This document shows positions 27,082 to 35,502 of a stretch of DNA of 64,000 bases, one piece after another. Every line of letters begins with the position of its first letter. Within the stretch, counting starts at the first letter, position 1. Location of the stretch: assembly GCA_046052145.1 (NCBI GenBank), contig JBJOMW010000005.1:110479-174478 (forward strand). Direction: 5' to 3'. Position numbers and translations under genes: made by a program. The stretch comes from Falsiroseomonas sp046052145 (GTDB taxonomy: Bacteria; Pseudomonadota; Alphaproteobacteria; Acetobacterales; Acetobacteraceae). The notes beneath the pieces were generated by a model, which worked only from the letters and a program-made list of their open reading frames with translations, had not been told where the DNA came from and made no database searches.

Positions 27082-28173
27082 ATGGACATCTACCTCGACG
27101 CCAACGCGACCGAGACGCTGCGCCCCGAGGCGCGGGCCGCGGTGCTGGCTGCGCTCGACCTGCCGGGCAACCCGGCCTCGGTCCACGCCGCGGGCCGGGA
27201 GGCGCGGCGGGTGCTGGAAGCGGCGCGAGAGGCGGTTGCGTACGCCTTCGGCGCGGCGCCCGGCGATGTCGTCCTGACCGCGGGCGGGACGGAGGCCAAT
27301 GCGATCGCGGTCCGGGGCCTGGCGGAGGGACGGCGCGTGCTGGTCGGCGCCACCGAGCACCCGGCGGTGCTCGCCGCCGCGCCCGGGGCTGAAACTTTGC
27401 CGGTGCTCCCCGACGGGACGCTCGACCTCGACGCGCTGGAGGCCGCGCTCCGGGCCGGGCCGCCGGCGCTGGTCTGCCTGATGGCCGCTAACAACGAAAC
27501 CGGCGTGCTGCACCCGTTGGCGCAGGCGGCCGAGCTGTGCCGGGCGCAGGGGGCGCTGCTGCATGTGGATGCGGTGCAGGCGGCGGGGCGGGTGCCGGTC
27601 TCGCTCGCCGGGATCGGCGCCGATTCGCTGGCCATCTCTGGCCATAAGCTCGGCGGGCCGAAGGGGGCCGGGGCGCTGCTGCTGCGCCCGGGCCTCGCCC
27701 TCCCGGCGCTGATCGCCGGCGGCGGGCAGGAAAAGGGCCGCCGCGGCGGCACCGAACCGCTGCCCGCGATCGCCGGCCTTGGCGCGGCCGCCGCGGCCGC
27801 GCGGCCCGAGGCCGCCGCGCGCCTCGCCGCGCTGCGCGATGCGATCGAGGCCGCCTGTATCGCTCAGGGCGCGGAGGTGGCGGGGCAGGGCGCGCCGCGC
27901 CTGCCCAACACCACCAGCCTGATCCTGCCCGGTGTCGCGGCCGAGACGCAGGTGATCGCGCTCGACCTCGCGGGCGTCCGGGTCTCGGCCGGGGCGGCCT
28001 GTTCCTCGGGCAAGGTGGCGCGGAGCCATGTGCTGGCGGCGATGGGCCTCGGGGACCGGGCGGGGCAGGCGATCCGCGTCTCGCTCCCCTGGAACGCGCC
28101 CGAGGATACGGCGGAGCGTTTCTTCGCCGCTTGGTCGGCCATGCGCGCGCGCCTCTCGCGCAAGCCCGCCTGA
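27082..28173 (+). CDS. cysteine desulfurase, NifS/IscS-like (first copy)
   Basis: This PLP enzyme takes sulfur from cysteine as an enzyme-bound persulfide. The 363-residue product shows YLDANATETLRPEARAAVL, GGTEANAIAVRGLA, the PLP lysine in ISGHKLGGPKGAGALLL and the active-site Cys in SAGAACSSGKVARSHVLAA. It is the shorter and more diverged of two tandem desulfurases and is followed after 20 bases by iscS. It may serve a dedicated acceptor. Confidence 0.9.
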   Translation: MDIYLDANATETLRPEARAAVLAALDLPGNPASVHAAGREARRVLEAAREAVAYAFGAAPGDVVLTAGGTEANAIAVRGLAEGRRVLVGATEHPAVLAAAPGAETLPVLPDGTLDLDALEAALRAGPPALVCLMAANNETGVLHPLAQAAELCRAQGALLHVDAVQAAGRVPVSLAGIGADSLAISGHKLGGPKGAGALLLRPGLALPALIAGGGQEKGRRGGTEPLPAIAGLGAAAAAARPEAAARLAALRDAIEAACIAQGAEVAGQGAPRLPNTTSLILPGVAAETQVIALDLAGVRVSAGAACSSGKVARSHVLAAMGLGDRAGQAIRVSLPWNAPEDTAERFFAAWSAMRARLSRKPA

Positions 28174-28193
28174 GAGGCCAGATAGCAGCCGCG

Positions 28194-29393
28194 ATGAGCC
28201 GTCCGAACCGCCCCATCTACCTCGACAACCACGCGACCACGCCGGTGGACCCCCGCGTGCTGGCGGCGATGCGCCCCTGGTGGGAACAGAACTTCGCCAA
28301 TCCCGGCTCGGTCGAGCACGCCATGGGCCGTGCGGCAGAGGAGGCGGTGGAGACTGCCCGAGGCCACGTCGCCGCGCTGATCGGGGCGGAACCGTCGGAG
28401 ATCCTGCTGACCTCCGGCGCCACGGAATCGAACAACCTTGCCATCAAGGGCGCTGCCCGCTTCGCCAAGGGCCAGGGCACCGACCGGCTGCGCGTCGTCA
28501 CGCTCGCCACCGAGCACAAATGCGTCCTTGAGAGCGTGAAGGATCTCGCCGCCGAGGGGTTCGAGCCGGTGGTGCTGCCCGTCGGCGCCGATGGCCTGCT
28601 CGACCTGACCCTGCTGGAGACGACGTTGGCCGAGCAGCCAACGCTGCTGGTCAGCGTCATGGCGGTGAACAACGAGATCGGCGTCATTCAGGACCTCGCC
28701 GCGATCGGGGAGATGGCAAAGCGCCACGGCGCGCTGTTCCACACCGATGCCGCCCAGGCGGCCGGCCGCATCCCGCTCGATGTCCGCGCGATCCGGACCG
28801 ACCTGCTCTCGCTCTCCGGCCACAAGCTCTATGGGCCGAAGGGGATAGGGGCGCTGTATGTGCGCCGCCGGCCGCGCGTCCGCCTCGCGCCGCTCTTCTC
28901 GGGCGGCGGGCAGGAGCGGGGCTTGCGCTCCGGCACGCTGCCCGCGCCGCTGATCGTCGGCCTCGGCGAGGCCTGCCGGATCGCGGCCGACGAGGCGCTG
29001 CTCGACCAGGGCCGCATCGCCGGCCAGCGGGAGCGCTTCCTGGCCGCGCTCGCGGCCGAGGTGCCGGGGATCGAGGTGAATGGCGACCGGGCGCGGCGGG
29101 TGGCGGGGAACCTCTCCCTCGCCTTCCCCGGCGGGGTGACGGCGCAGGCCATTATGGCCGGCGCGCCGGAGGTCGCGGTCTCGACCGGCTCGGCCTGTTC
29201 CTCGGCCGAAATCGAGCCCTCGCATGTGCTGAAGGCGCTGGGGCTGGCGGAAAGCAAGGCACGCGCCACCTTGCGGATCGGGATCGGGCGCTTTACTTCG
29301 CCCGCCGAGGTGGACCTGGCCGCCGCGGCGCTTGGCGCCGCCTGGCGGGCCGCCACGACCTCTCGGATCAGCCCTGCGAGCGCGGCGGAGTGA
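28194..29393 (+). CDS. iscS: cysteine desulfurase IscS
   Basis: This is the canonical desulfurase of the isc system, supplying sulfur to Fe-S clusters and to tRNA thiolation. The start MSRPNRPIYLDNHATTPVDP matches IscS. SGATESNNLAIKG, the PLP lysine in LSGHKLYGPKGIGALYV and the catalytic Cys loop STGSACSSAEIEPSHVLKAL follow. The product has 399 residues. It ends in a GTGA overlap with the ferredoxin gene. No iscU, iscA or hscAB lies in the window. Confidence 0.93.
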   Translation: MSRPNRPIYLDNHATTPVDPRVLAAMRPWWEQNFANPGSVEHAMGRAAEEAVETARGHVAALIGAEPSEILLTSGATESNNLAIKGAARFAKGQGTDRLRVVTLATEHKCVLESVKDLAAEGFEPVVLPVGADGLLDLTLLETTLAEQPTLLVSVMAVNNEIGVIQDLAAIGEMAKRHGALFHTDAAQAAGRIPLDVRAIRTDLLSLSGHKLYGPKGIGALYVRRRPRVRLAPLFSGGGQERGLRSGTLPAPLIVGLGEACRIAADEALLDQGRIAGQRERFLAALAAEVPGIEVNGDRARRVAGNLSLAFPGGVTAQAIMAGAPEVAVSTGSACSSAEIEPSHVLKALGLAESKARATLRIGIGRFTSPAEVDLAAAALGAAWRAATTSRISPASAAE

Positions 29394-29731
29394 CAGTTTC
29401 CATGCCCAAGATGACCTTCATCGAGCGCGACGGCACGCCCAAGGAAGTGGACGCGCCGCTTGGCCTTTCGGTGCTCGAGATCGCGCACAAGCACGGCGTG
29501 GATATCGAGGGAGCCTGCGAAGGCAGCCTCGCCTGCTCCACCTGCCATGTCGTGGTGGACCCGTCCTGGTACGCCAAGCTTGCCGAGGCGACCGAGGATG
29601 AGGAGGACATGCTCGACCTCGCCTTCGACCTGCAGGAGACGTCCCGCCTCGGCTGCCAGATCATCATGACGGATGCGCTGGACGGGCTGGTGGTGAAGCT
29701 GCCCGCCGGTTCGCGCAACGCCGGGGGGTGA
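29390..29731 (+). CDS. fdx: ISC-type [2Fe-2S] ferredoxin
   Basis: This is an adrenodoxin-like ferredoxin that delivers electrons during cluster assembly. The four ligands are Cys43, Cys49, Cys52 and Cys89 (numbering from the GTG), in GACEGSLACSTCHVVV and SRLGCQI. The GTG at 29390 overlaps the iscS stop (GTGA); an ATG at 29402 (MPKMTFIERDG) is a possible alternative start and looks closer to relatives. The stop overlaps the next gene's GTG. Confidence 0.92.
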   Translation: MTVSMPKMTFIERDGTPKEVDAPLGLSVLEIAHKHGVDIEGACEGSLACSTCHVVVDPSWYAKLAEATEDEEDMLDLAFDLQETSRLGCQIIMTDALDGLVVKLPAGSRNAGG

Positions 29732-30423
29732 AGGCCGTGGAGCACCCGCCCTACGGTTCCGAGGGCGGGCTGTTCCGCCGGCTGAAGCAGGCCTGCGCCG
29801 CGGAGTGGCAGGCCTACACCTGGCACCCTTTCGTGCAGGGCATCGCGGACGGCTCGCTGCCCTTGCCCGCGTTTCGGCGCTACCTGCTGCAGGACTACCT
29901 GTTCCTGGTGCAGTTCGTCCGCGCCTATGCGCTGGCCGCCTACAAGGCTGAGAGCCTCCCCGCCTTTCGGGACAAGGCCGCCGCCATCGGCGCGCTGTTG
30001 CACGAGATGACACTGCATGTCGGCTACTGCGCCGAATGGGGCATCGCGGAGGCGCAGATCCTGGCCGAGCCCGAAGCCGCAGAGACGGTCGCCTATACGC
30101 GCTGGGTGCTGGACCGCGGCATTGCGGGCGACATCCTCGACCTTGAAGTGGCACTCGCGCCCTGCACGGTCGGCTATGGCGAGATCGCGCTGGCGATCGA
30201 GGCGAGTGCATCGCGCAAGCGCACCGGCAATCCTTACGAATCCTGGATCGCGATGTATGCGGGCGCGGAGTACCAGGCGCTGGCGCGCGGCTCCGCCGCG
30301 CGGCTTGATGCGCTCGGCGAGAGCCATGGCGGTGCAGCGCGCTTCGCATCCCTCGCGGCCGATTTTGCCAAGGCCGCGCGGCTCGAGGCCGATTTCTGGC
30401 AGATGGGACTGAGGGCCGGCTGA
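29728..30423 (+). CDS. tenA: TenA family protein (thiaminase II / aminopyrimidine aminohydrolase-like)
   Basis: TenA enzymes deaminate aminomethylpyrimidine for thiamin salvage or degrade thiamin. The family pattern is clear: RRYLLQDYLFLVQFVRAYA with Asp56 near the substrate-binding position, the catalytic Cys146 in LAPCTVGYGEIA, and a C-terminal acidic residue in ARLEADFWQMG. It starts with GTG in a 4-base overlap with fdx and ends in a TGATG overlap with mnmA, so it is firmly part of this sulfur operon. The thiamin link is only indirect: the thiazole half needs sulfur from IscS. Confidence 0.88.
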   Translation: MKAVEHPPYGSEGGLFRRLKQACAAEWQAYTWHPFVQGIADGSLPLPAFRRYLLQDYLFLVQFVRAYALAAYKAESLPAFRDKAAAIGALLHEMTLHVGYCAEWGIAEAQILAEPEAAETVAYTRWVLDRGIAGDILDLEVALAPCTVGYGEIALAIEASASRKRTGNPYESWIAMYAGAEYQALARGSAARLDALGESHGGAARFASLAADFAKAARLEADFWQMGLRAG

Positions 30424-31526
30424 TGCGGGTTCTCGTAGCCATGTCCGGCGGCGTGGACAGCTCCGTCGTCGCGGGGCTGATGAAGCAGGCTGGGCATGAG
30501 GTGATCGGCGCGACGCTGCAGCTCTATGACCATGGCGCCGCCGTGCAGAAGAAGGGCGCCTGCTGCGCCGGGCAGGACATCCACGATGCGCGCCGCGTCG
30601 CCGATACGCTCGACATCCCGCATTATGTGCTCGACCGCGAGCAGCGTTTCCGCAACGCCGTGATCTCCGATTTCGCCGACAGCTACGCGCGCGGCGAAAC
30701 GCCCATCCCCTGCATCCGCTGCAACCAGACTGTGAAGTTCCAGGATCTGGTGGAACTCGCCCGCGACCTCGGCTGCGAGGCGCTGGCGACCGGCCATTAC
30801 GCCCGCCGCGTCGAGGGCGCGGCGGGGGCGGAGCTGCACCGCGCGGCCGATCCCGCGCGCGATCAGTCCTACTTCCTGGCGATGACGACGCGCGCGCAGC
30901 TCGACTTTTCCCGATTTCCGCTCGGCGACATGCCGGACAAGGCGGCGGTGCGCGCGGAAGCCGCCCGCCTCGGCCTCGCGGTTGCCGACAAGCCGGACAG
31001 CCAGGACATCTGCTTCGTGCCCGACGGCCATTACGCCGCAACCGTCGCGAAGCTCCGCCCCGAAACGGCCGAACCGGGTGAGATCGTGGACCTCGACGGC
31101 CAGGTGCTGGGCACGCATGGCGGCATCGGGCGCTACACGGTCGGCCAGGGGCGGGGGCTCGGCATCGGCGGCACGGCGGAGCGGCTGTTCGTCGCGGCCG
31201 TGGATGCGCCGCGCCGGCGCGTCGTGGTCGGCCCGCGTGCCGCGCTGCCGCGGGCAGAGGTGCTGGCGGGCGAGGTGAACTGGCTGATCCCGGCGCCGGC
31301 CGCGCCGATCCGCGTGCAGGCGAAGCTGCGCGGCCGCGAAGCGCCGCGCGATGCGACAGCCTCCTGGGACGCGGCTTCGGGCCTGCTGCGGCTGGAGCTC
31401 GACGAGCCGAATGTGGTCGCGCCGGGCCAGGCCTGCGTGCTGTACGATGGCGATCGCGTGCTGGCCGGCGGCTTCATTCGCGCGGCATCGCCCGAGGCCG
31501 TTGACAGTCCCCGAGCCCGGGCGTAA
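30423..31526 (+). CDS. mnmA: tRNA-specific 2-thiouridylase MnmA
   Basis: MnmA puts sulfur on U34 of tRNA-Glu, -Gln and -Lys, using sulfur that starts from IscS. The PP-loop ATP motif is VAMSGGVDSSV at the N-terminus. The catalytic Cys pair is Cys97 (PIPCIRCNQTVKF) and Cys197 (SQDICFVPDG). TGHYARR and GRYTVGQGRGLGIGG add support. The product has 367 residues. It ends the iscR-led operon and is followed by a tRNA gene. Confidence 0.95.
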   Translation: MRVLVAMSGGVDSSVVAGLMKQAGHEVIGATLQLYDHGAAVQKKGACCAGQDIHDARRVADTLDIPHYVLDREQRFRNAVISDFADSYARGETPIPCIRCNQTVKFQDLVELARDLGCEALATGHYARRVEGAAGAELHRAADPARDQSYFLAMTTRAQLDFSRFPLGDMPDKAAVRAEAARLGLAVADKPDSQDICFVPDGHYAATVAKLRPETAEPGEIVDLDGQVLGTHGGIGRYTVGQGRGLGIGGTAERLFVAAVDAPRRRVVVGPRAALPRAEVLAGEVNWLIPAPAAPIRVQAKLRGREAPRDATASWDAASGLLRLELDEPNVVAPGQACVLYDGDRVLAGGFIRAASPEAVDSPRARA

Positions 31527-31574
31527 CCGGGCGCCCTCCCGCAGAGGAGCCCGATGCGGGTTTCTCGGGACTGG

Positions 31575-31651
31575 GGCGGCGTAGCTCAGCTGGTTAGAGC
31601 ACGGCACTCATAATGCCGGGGTCAGCGGTTCAAGTCCGCTCGCCGCTACCA
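31575..31651 (+). tRNA. tRNA-Met (CAT), elongator type
   Basis: A 77-base cloverleaf with encoded CCA. The acceptor stem is GGCGGCG with CGCCGCT (first pair G-U), the D arm is GCTCAGCTGGTTAGAGC, the anticodon stem CGGCA/TGCCG encloses loop CTCATAA with anticodon CAT, and the T arm is AGCGG-TTCAAGT-CCGCT. The G-U first pair and lack of the initiator features point to the elongator. A lysidine-modified Ile tRNA is the usual alternative for CAT but fits less well. Confidence 0.93.
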
Positions 31652-32115
31652 AATATCTCATTAATATCATTGAAGTTTCTGGGGCGCGCATGAGCGCGGC
31701 GCAACGCTTTCGGTTGCTGGGTAACCACATAGGGGACCAGATGCCCTTGGCGATTCCGAGCCGAACCGGCCTTCCAGACCGCGAGTTCCACCCGCACACC
31801 GTGCGTGAGTCTATCGCGGGCGAGGGGCAGGCCGGAGTCAGGCATCAGATCTGCGTGGCCTGCGTCACTCAACTCGACCCGCCCTTGTAGCGGTGTAGCG
31901 GCGAATTCCGGGACAGGGCGGGTGGTGTGGGGAGGCATCCAAGGGGAAGCCATGAGATCTGCACAGCCGCAGGCCCGGGGATTGTAGCGGTGTAGCGGCA
32001 AAAATTTGGATTGAAGGCAGGCCAGCACCGGTCAAGGAGCCCCTGGTGGGGATGGGACCCAGCGGCCGAGGGTAGGGGTGTAGGGGGCTGGAAAATGACC
32101 CCCGGCCTCGATTTA
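31652..32115. other. 464-base gene-poor stretch between the tRNA and an IS5-type element
   Basis: I find no convincing gene. Short frames on both strands lack ribosome sites; one on the minus strand runs into the tRNA. The region starts AT-rich directly after the CCA end and holds an 18-base direct repeat. It may be decayed mobile DNA integrated behind the tRNA, but no integrase remnant is recognisable. Confidence 0.5.
31885..31999. repeat. 18-base perfect direct repeat
   Basis: TTGTAGCGGTGTAGCGGC occurs at 31885-31902 and again at 31982-31999, 97 bases apart. Its complement begins GCCGCTAC, as does the 3' end of the tRNA (GCCGCTACCA). Confidence 0.7.
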
Positions 32116-32958
32116 GGGCCTGTTAGCGCCTGAGCCAGTCGGCGGTGGCGGCGAGGCAAAGGACGCCGAGGAAGGAAGTGGCGGTTTTCTCGTAGCGTGT
32201 TGCGACGGCGCGCCATTCCTTCAACCTCGCCCACAGGCGCTCGACGCGATCGCGGTTGTTTTAGATCGGCTGCGGGCAGGCGACGTGCGCTTCATTGATC
32301 TTTGGCGGGATGGCGGGCCGCGCACCGCGATGCCAGAGGTACTCGCGAAAGGCGTGGCTGCTATAGCCACGATCGGCCACGACCCAAATGGGCACGCCCG
32401 GTAGGCGCGCGAGCAGCGGCACGGCATGGGGCAGTTCGTGCGCCTGCCCCGGCGCGAGAGCGAAGGCGACTGCGCGCCCTGCGCTGTCGGCGATCACGCA
32501 GGCCTTTGTGCCGTAGCCTCCACGAGAGCGGCCAAGCGCCTCACCAGAACCTCGCTGCGCATGGTCGGCGTCTTTTTGGCCGCCCCTGCGGCCTTTTGGT
32601 TGGCGCGGATCGAGGTGCCGTCGAGGAAGGCCATGCCAAGCTCGACGCGACGCGACTGCGCCATGGCGAGAAGGCGCTCCCAGACACCAAGCCGGGACCA
32701 TCGAATGAAGGTCTGAGCCGCCATCCACCATGGCCCGAATTCCCCGGGCATGGCACGCCATTTAGCCCCATTCCTGCGACGCCAGAAAATGGCCGAGGTC
32801 GTCCGCCGAAGATGGCTCGGCGGTACCTTCGCGTGGGGACGGCATGCCTCCACCAGTGGCTCCAAACCGCCCACTCCGCATCCGTCAGCGCCATCGCCGC
32901 CCTCCATAAAGGCAGCCAAACGCCGATAGTGCCATCCCGTTCAGGCGCTAACGGACCC
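32116..32958 (-). mobile_element. IS5-family insertion sequence (IS427-like), decayed
   Basis: The 843-base element is bounded by imperfect inverted repeats: GGGCCTGTTAGCGCCTGA at the left and, read inward from the right, GGGTCCGTTAGCGCCTGA, with two mismatches. It is flanked on both sides by TA, a short target duplication seen in this family. One transposase frame split over two phases fills it. Both phases carry an inactivating change, so the copy is not autonomous. Confidence 0.85.
32123..32894 (-). pseudogene. IS5-family transposase, frameshifted and nonsense-mutated
   Basis: The N-terminal part starts MALTDAEWAV (32894), then the reading jumps phase near 32864: the continuation LEPLVEACRPHAKVPPSHLR is in another frame, as if one C was lost from GTTCTGGAG. 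The expected orfA-to-orfB shift lies at a CCAAAAAG run, after which GGYGTKACVIADSAGRAVAF and WVVADRGYSSHAFREYLWH encode the DDE part. At 32261-32263 a TAA replaces the usual Tyr codon of PIYNNRDRVERLW. The frame resumes behind it (NNRDRVERLWARLKEWRAVA) and ends at 32123. Confidence 0.85.
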
Positions 32959-33050
32959 TAGGGTTAGGGGCGCCTCACTGAGTAAACATAGACGTGAGTA
33001 GAATCTTGCGGTACAATTGCAAGTATTACGTTACAGAAGCGTACGATCAA

Positions 33051-34166
33051 ATGAGCCCAACGCTCCGGGTGCTCCACATAATTCCTAGCCTTGAGCAGGG
33101 TGGAGCCGAGGCACTCCTGGCAGCCCTCGTGAGAGAGAGCGTAGACAGTATCGACCATCACGTCTGTACTATGGTGGCTGCGAAGCCGTTCTTCCACATT
33201 GACGATGAGCGCTTGCATGCAGGACCGGGCCAGCGTGGCCGGCTTGAAGCGGCACTTGTTCAACACCTTTGGCGTACCGTCAAACGACTGCGTCCGCAGA
33301 TCGTGCACGCGTGGATGTATCATGCGAATTTAGCATCCCTCGTCGCTCTCAAATCGGGAGCACAGATTATCTGGTCGATCCACAACACTCATCTCTTTCC
33401 TGATCAGACCAAGGCGACGACCCGTCTCGTGAATCGTGGCTGTGTCAGCCTCTCGCGCATGGTTCCTTCGGCGATCGTTTATGTTTCCGAAGCTGCGCGG
33501 AAGGTACACGAGGCCCAAGGCTATGAGCCGGGCAAGGGTCTCGTCATTCATAACGGTGTCGATCTAGACCGCTTTGCGAATGGAATAAAGACGCCAGACC
33601 CGCGCATCGCGCCAGCACCAGGCCGCATCGCTCTCGGAATGATCGCCCGGTTCGAGGCGGGCAAGGGGCACGAGTTCCTTATCGATGCCGTCAACGGCGA
33701 TCCTCGGCTGCGAGACAGCCTCCACCTGGTCTTCGTGGGGCGCGGATGCACCGCGCCGAGGCTGCGGGAGCGTCTCATTGCGGCGGGCCTCCTCGAGCAT
33801 GCAACCCTACTGGAGGCTCAGCCTGACATTGAGCGCATCTATGCGGCATGCGATGCAGTCGTCCTGCCGTCTTTTGGCGAGGCGTTCCCAATGAGCGTGC
33901 TCGAGGCTGCCGCAATGGGAAAGCCCGTTGTGGCGAGCCGCGTCGGCTATATTCCCATGCTCGGTTTCTCCGCTGCCCATCTCTTCGAGCCAGGCGACGC
34001 CAACGGCTGCGTGCGCGCACTCCTCGAGGCACTGGCGGCTCCCGCCCGCCACGCGGACACGCAACGTGCGATCGCGGAGCGGTTCAGCATTGGCACTGTG
34101 AGGCAGCGCTACGCTAGGCTCTATCGCGACGTGGCCGAACAAAGAACGGCGCAGCGCGCTTCGTGA
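33051..34166 (+). CDS. glycosyltransferase family 4 (GT-B fold)
   Basis: This is a nucleotide-sugar glycosyltransferase, probably for a surface polysaccharide. I choose the ATG of MSPTLRVLHIIPSLEQGGAE because it matches the family N-terminus; an ATG 57 bases upstream is also in frame. The C-terminal nucleotide-sugar domain has LGMIARFEAGKGHEFLIDAV and the EX7E motif in FGEAFPMSVLEAAAMGKPVV. The product has 371 residues. Base composition is lower in GC than the core genes and codon choice is less biased, which suggests transfer. Its 3' end overlaps the convergent glycosyltransferase gene by 53 bases. Confidence 0.88.
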   Translation: MSPTLRVLHIIPSLEQGGAEALLAALVRESVDSIDHHVCTMVAAKPFFHIDDERLHAGPGQRGRLEAALVQHLWRTVKRLRPQIVHAWMYHANLASLVALKSGAQIIWSIHNTHLFPDQTKATTRLVNRGCVSLSRMVPSAIVYVSEAARKVHEAQGYEPGKGLVIHNGVDLDRFANGIKTPDPRIAPAPGRIALGMIARFEAGKGHEFLIDAVNGDPRLRDSLHLVFVGRGCTAPRLRERLIAAGLLEHATLLEAQPDIERIYAACDAVVLPSFGEAFPMSVLEAAAMGKPVVASRVGYIPMLGFSAAHLFEPGDANGCVRALLEALAAPARHADTQRAIAERFSIGTVRQRYARLYRDVAEQRTAQRAS

Positions 34167-35502
34167 GCTGCGCGTAGAGTTCTTCGTAGCGCGACACGCT
34201 CTTTTCGAGCGAGAACTGTGCAAGGACACGGGCTTGGTTCGCCGCGCTCATGCTGGCCCGGCCAGACGCGTCGTGGGCGAGCTCAAGCAGTGCGCTGGCT
34301 AGGCGGTCTGGATCACGCGGCTCGACTAGAAGACCGTTCTGGCCCTCGATAACAAGTTCAGGGATGCCTCCCACGCGACTCGCGACGATCGGTAACCCGG
34401 ACGCCATCGCCTCGATAATCGAGTTCGGTAATCCTTCCTCGTGTGATGGCATGACGTGAATGTCCGCGGCGGCGAGGATTTCCGGCACGTCGTCGCGGTG
34501 GCCAAGCAATGCGACGCGATCTTCAAGACCGAGTTCCGCGATCATGCGACGTAGCACCAGTTCGTGGCCTGCACGGTCGCTGCCTGCAATGAGGAGCCGC
34601 CAAGGCTGCGGCAGTTTCTCCGCGATGCGCGCTACGGCCAGGAGTAAATCAATGTGGCCCTTGTAAGGGTGTAAATTTCCGACCGCAGTAAAAACGAGCG
34701 TCTCCGATGAGAGGTTTAGCATCTCTCTTGTACGCGCGCGGCGCTCACCTGAGGGCCGGTATCCCTCGCTAACTATCCCGTTGTACAGCAGGAATAGCTT
34801 TCGCTCGGGGATGCCCTCCTCGACGAGGTCGTTGATAACGGCCTGCGCGTTACCAACGGCTATTTTGACAAATCGATGTAAAAATTGCCGCTCAGAAATA
34901 AAATAGAATGGCATCTGCTTCTGATATTTATTGAGAGATAGTCTGCTCATTGCGATTTTTGTGCGGCCAGCAAGCAAAGCTGCGATCGTTCCGTAGAAAT
35001 AGGCATTCGGCAGGATACAATGAACGACGTCGATCCGCTGCTGACGAATGAAGCGTGCCATTGGCACGATCACCCTCATGTACTCACGGCCAAGCATGTA
35101 TGCGTTCGGAATTTTCCAGCGAATTTTCCAGCACAGATCAGCGAAGGGCTTAGGCGTCATTGAAAGGATGTGGTTCAGGAGCAGGCGCCCCGTCCGATAG
35201 AAAAAGCTGGTCTGTTGTGCTGTCGCATTATTGGCAGCGCCAGCCTCAGCGCGAGGTTTCGCCATCGATGCACGCTCAAGGCGCTCGGCTACCTTGCCGG
35301 GCTTGCGGAGGACACCGCCATGTACGGGAATACCCGCAGCTTCCATTGTCGAGGCGAGAGTGCCAGGCGCAGTGAAAGTGTAGACTAGGACTTCGAACTT
35401 CTCGCGATTGATCGCAGGGAGGTTGCGAACGAGGTCCATCTCGGCTCCGCCGACCTCCAGCGTCCCAATCACCACCAGAACACGAGGACGCCGTACCCTC
35501 AT
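34114..35502 (-). CDS. glycosyltransferase family 4 (second copy)
   Basis: This 462-residue GT-B enzyme begins RVLVVIGTLEVGGAEMDLVR, has an inserted polar stretch near residues 85-100, and carries TAVGNLHPYKGHIDLLLAVA and the EX7E motif region HEEGLPNSIIEAMASGLPIV. Its ATG overlaps the stop of the epimerase gene by four bases (ATGA), so the two are coupled. A mildly AT-rich composition marks it as part of the acquired block. Acceptor and sugar are unknown. Confidence 0.88.
   Translation of the reverse strand: MRVRRPRVLVVIGTLEVGGAEMDLVRNLPAINREKFEVLVYTFTAPGTLASTMEAAGIPVHGGVLRKPGKVAERLERASMAKPRAEAGAANNATAQQTSFFYRTGRLLLNHILSMTPKPFADLCWKIRWKIPNAYMLGREYMRVIVPMARFIRQQRIDVVHCILPNAYFYGTIAALLAGRTKIAMSRLSLNKYQKQMPFYFISERQFLHRFVKIAVGNAQAVINDLVEEGIPERKLFLLYNGIVSEGYRPSGERRARTREMLNLSSETLVFTAVGNLHPYKGHIDLLLAVARIAEKLPQPWRLLIAGSDRAGHELVLRRMIAELGLEDRVALLGHRDDVPEILAAADIHVMPSHEEGLPNSIIEAMASGLPIVASRVGGIPELVIEGQNGLLVEPRDPDRLASALLELAHDASGRASMSAANQARVLAQFSLEKSVSRYEELYAQLTKRAAPFFVRPRRDRA

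Noticed and set aside
29700..29760. A TPP riboswitch in front of tenA.
   Set aside because: tenA overlaps the ferredoxin gene, leaving no leader to hold one, and no CUGAGA-like core is present.
31608..32028. Minus-strand frames running through the tRNA as an integrase remnant.
   Set aside because: The translation shows no tyrosine-recombinase motif (no R-H-R-Y pattern), and part of it is simply tRNA sequence.
32302..32961. A plus-strand frame across the IS5-type element.
   Set aside because: It is the complement of the transposase; the minus strand carries the recognisable DDE sequence.
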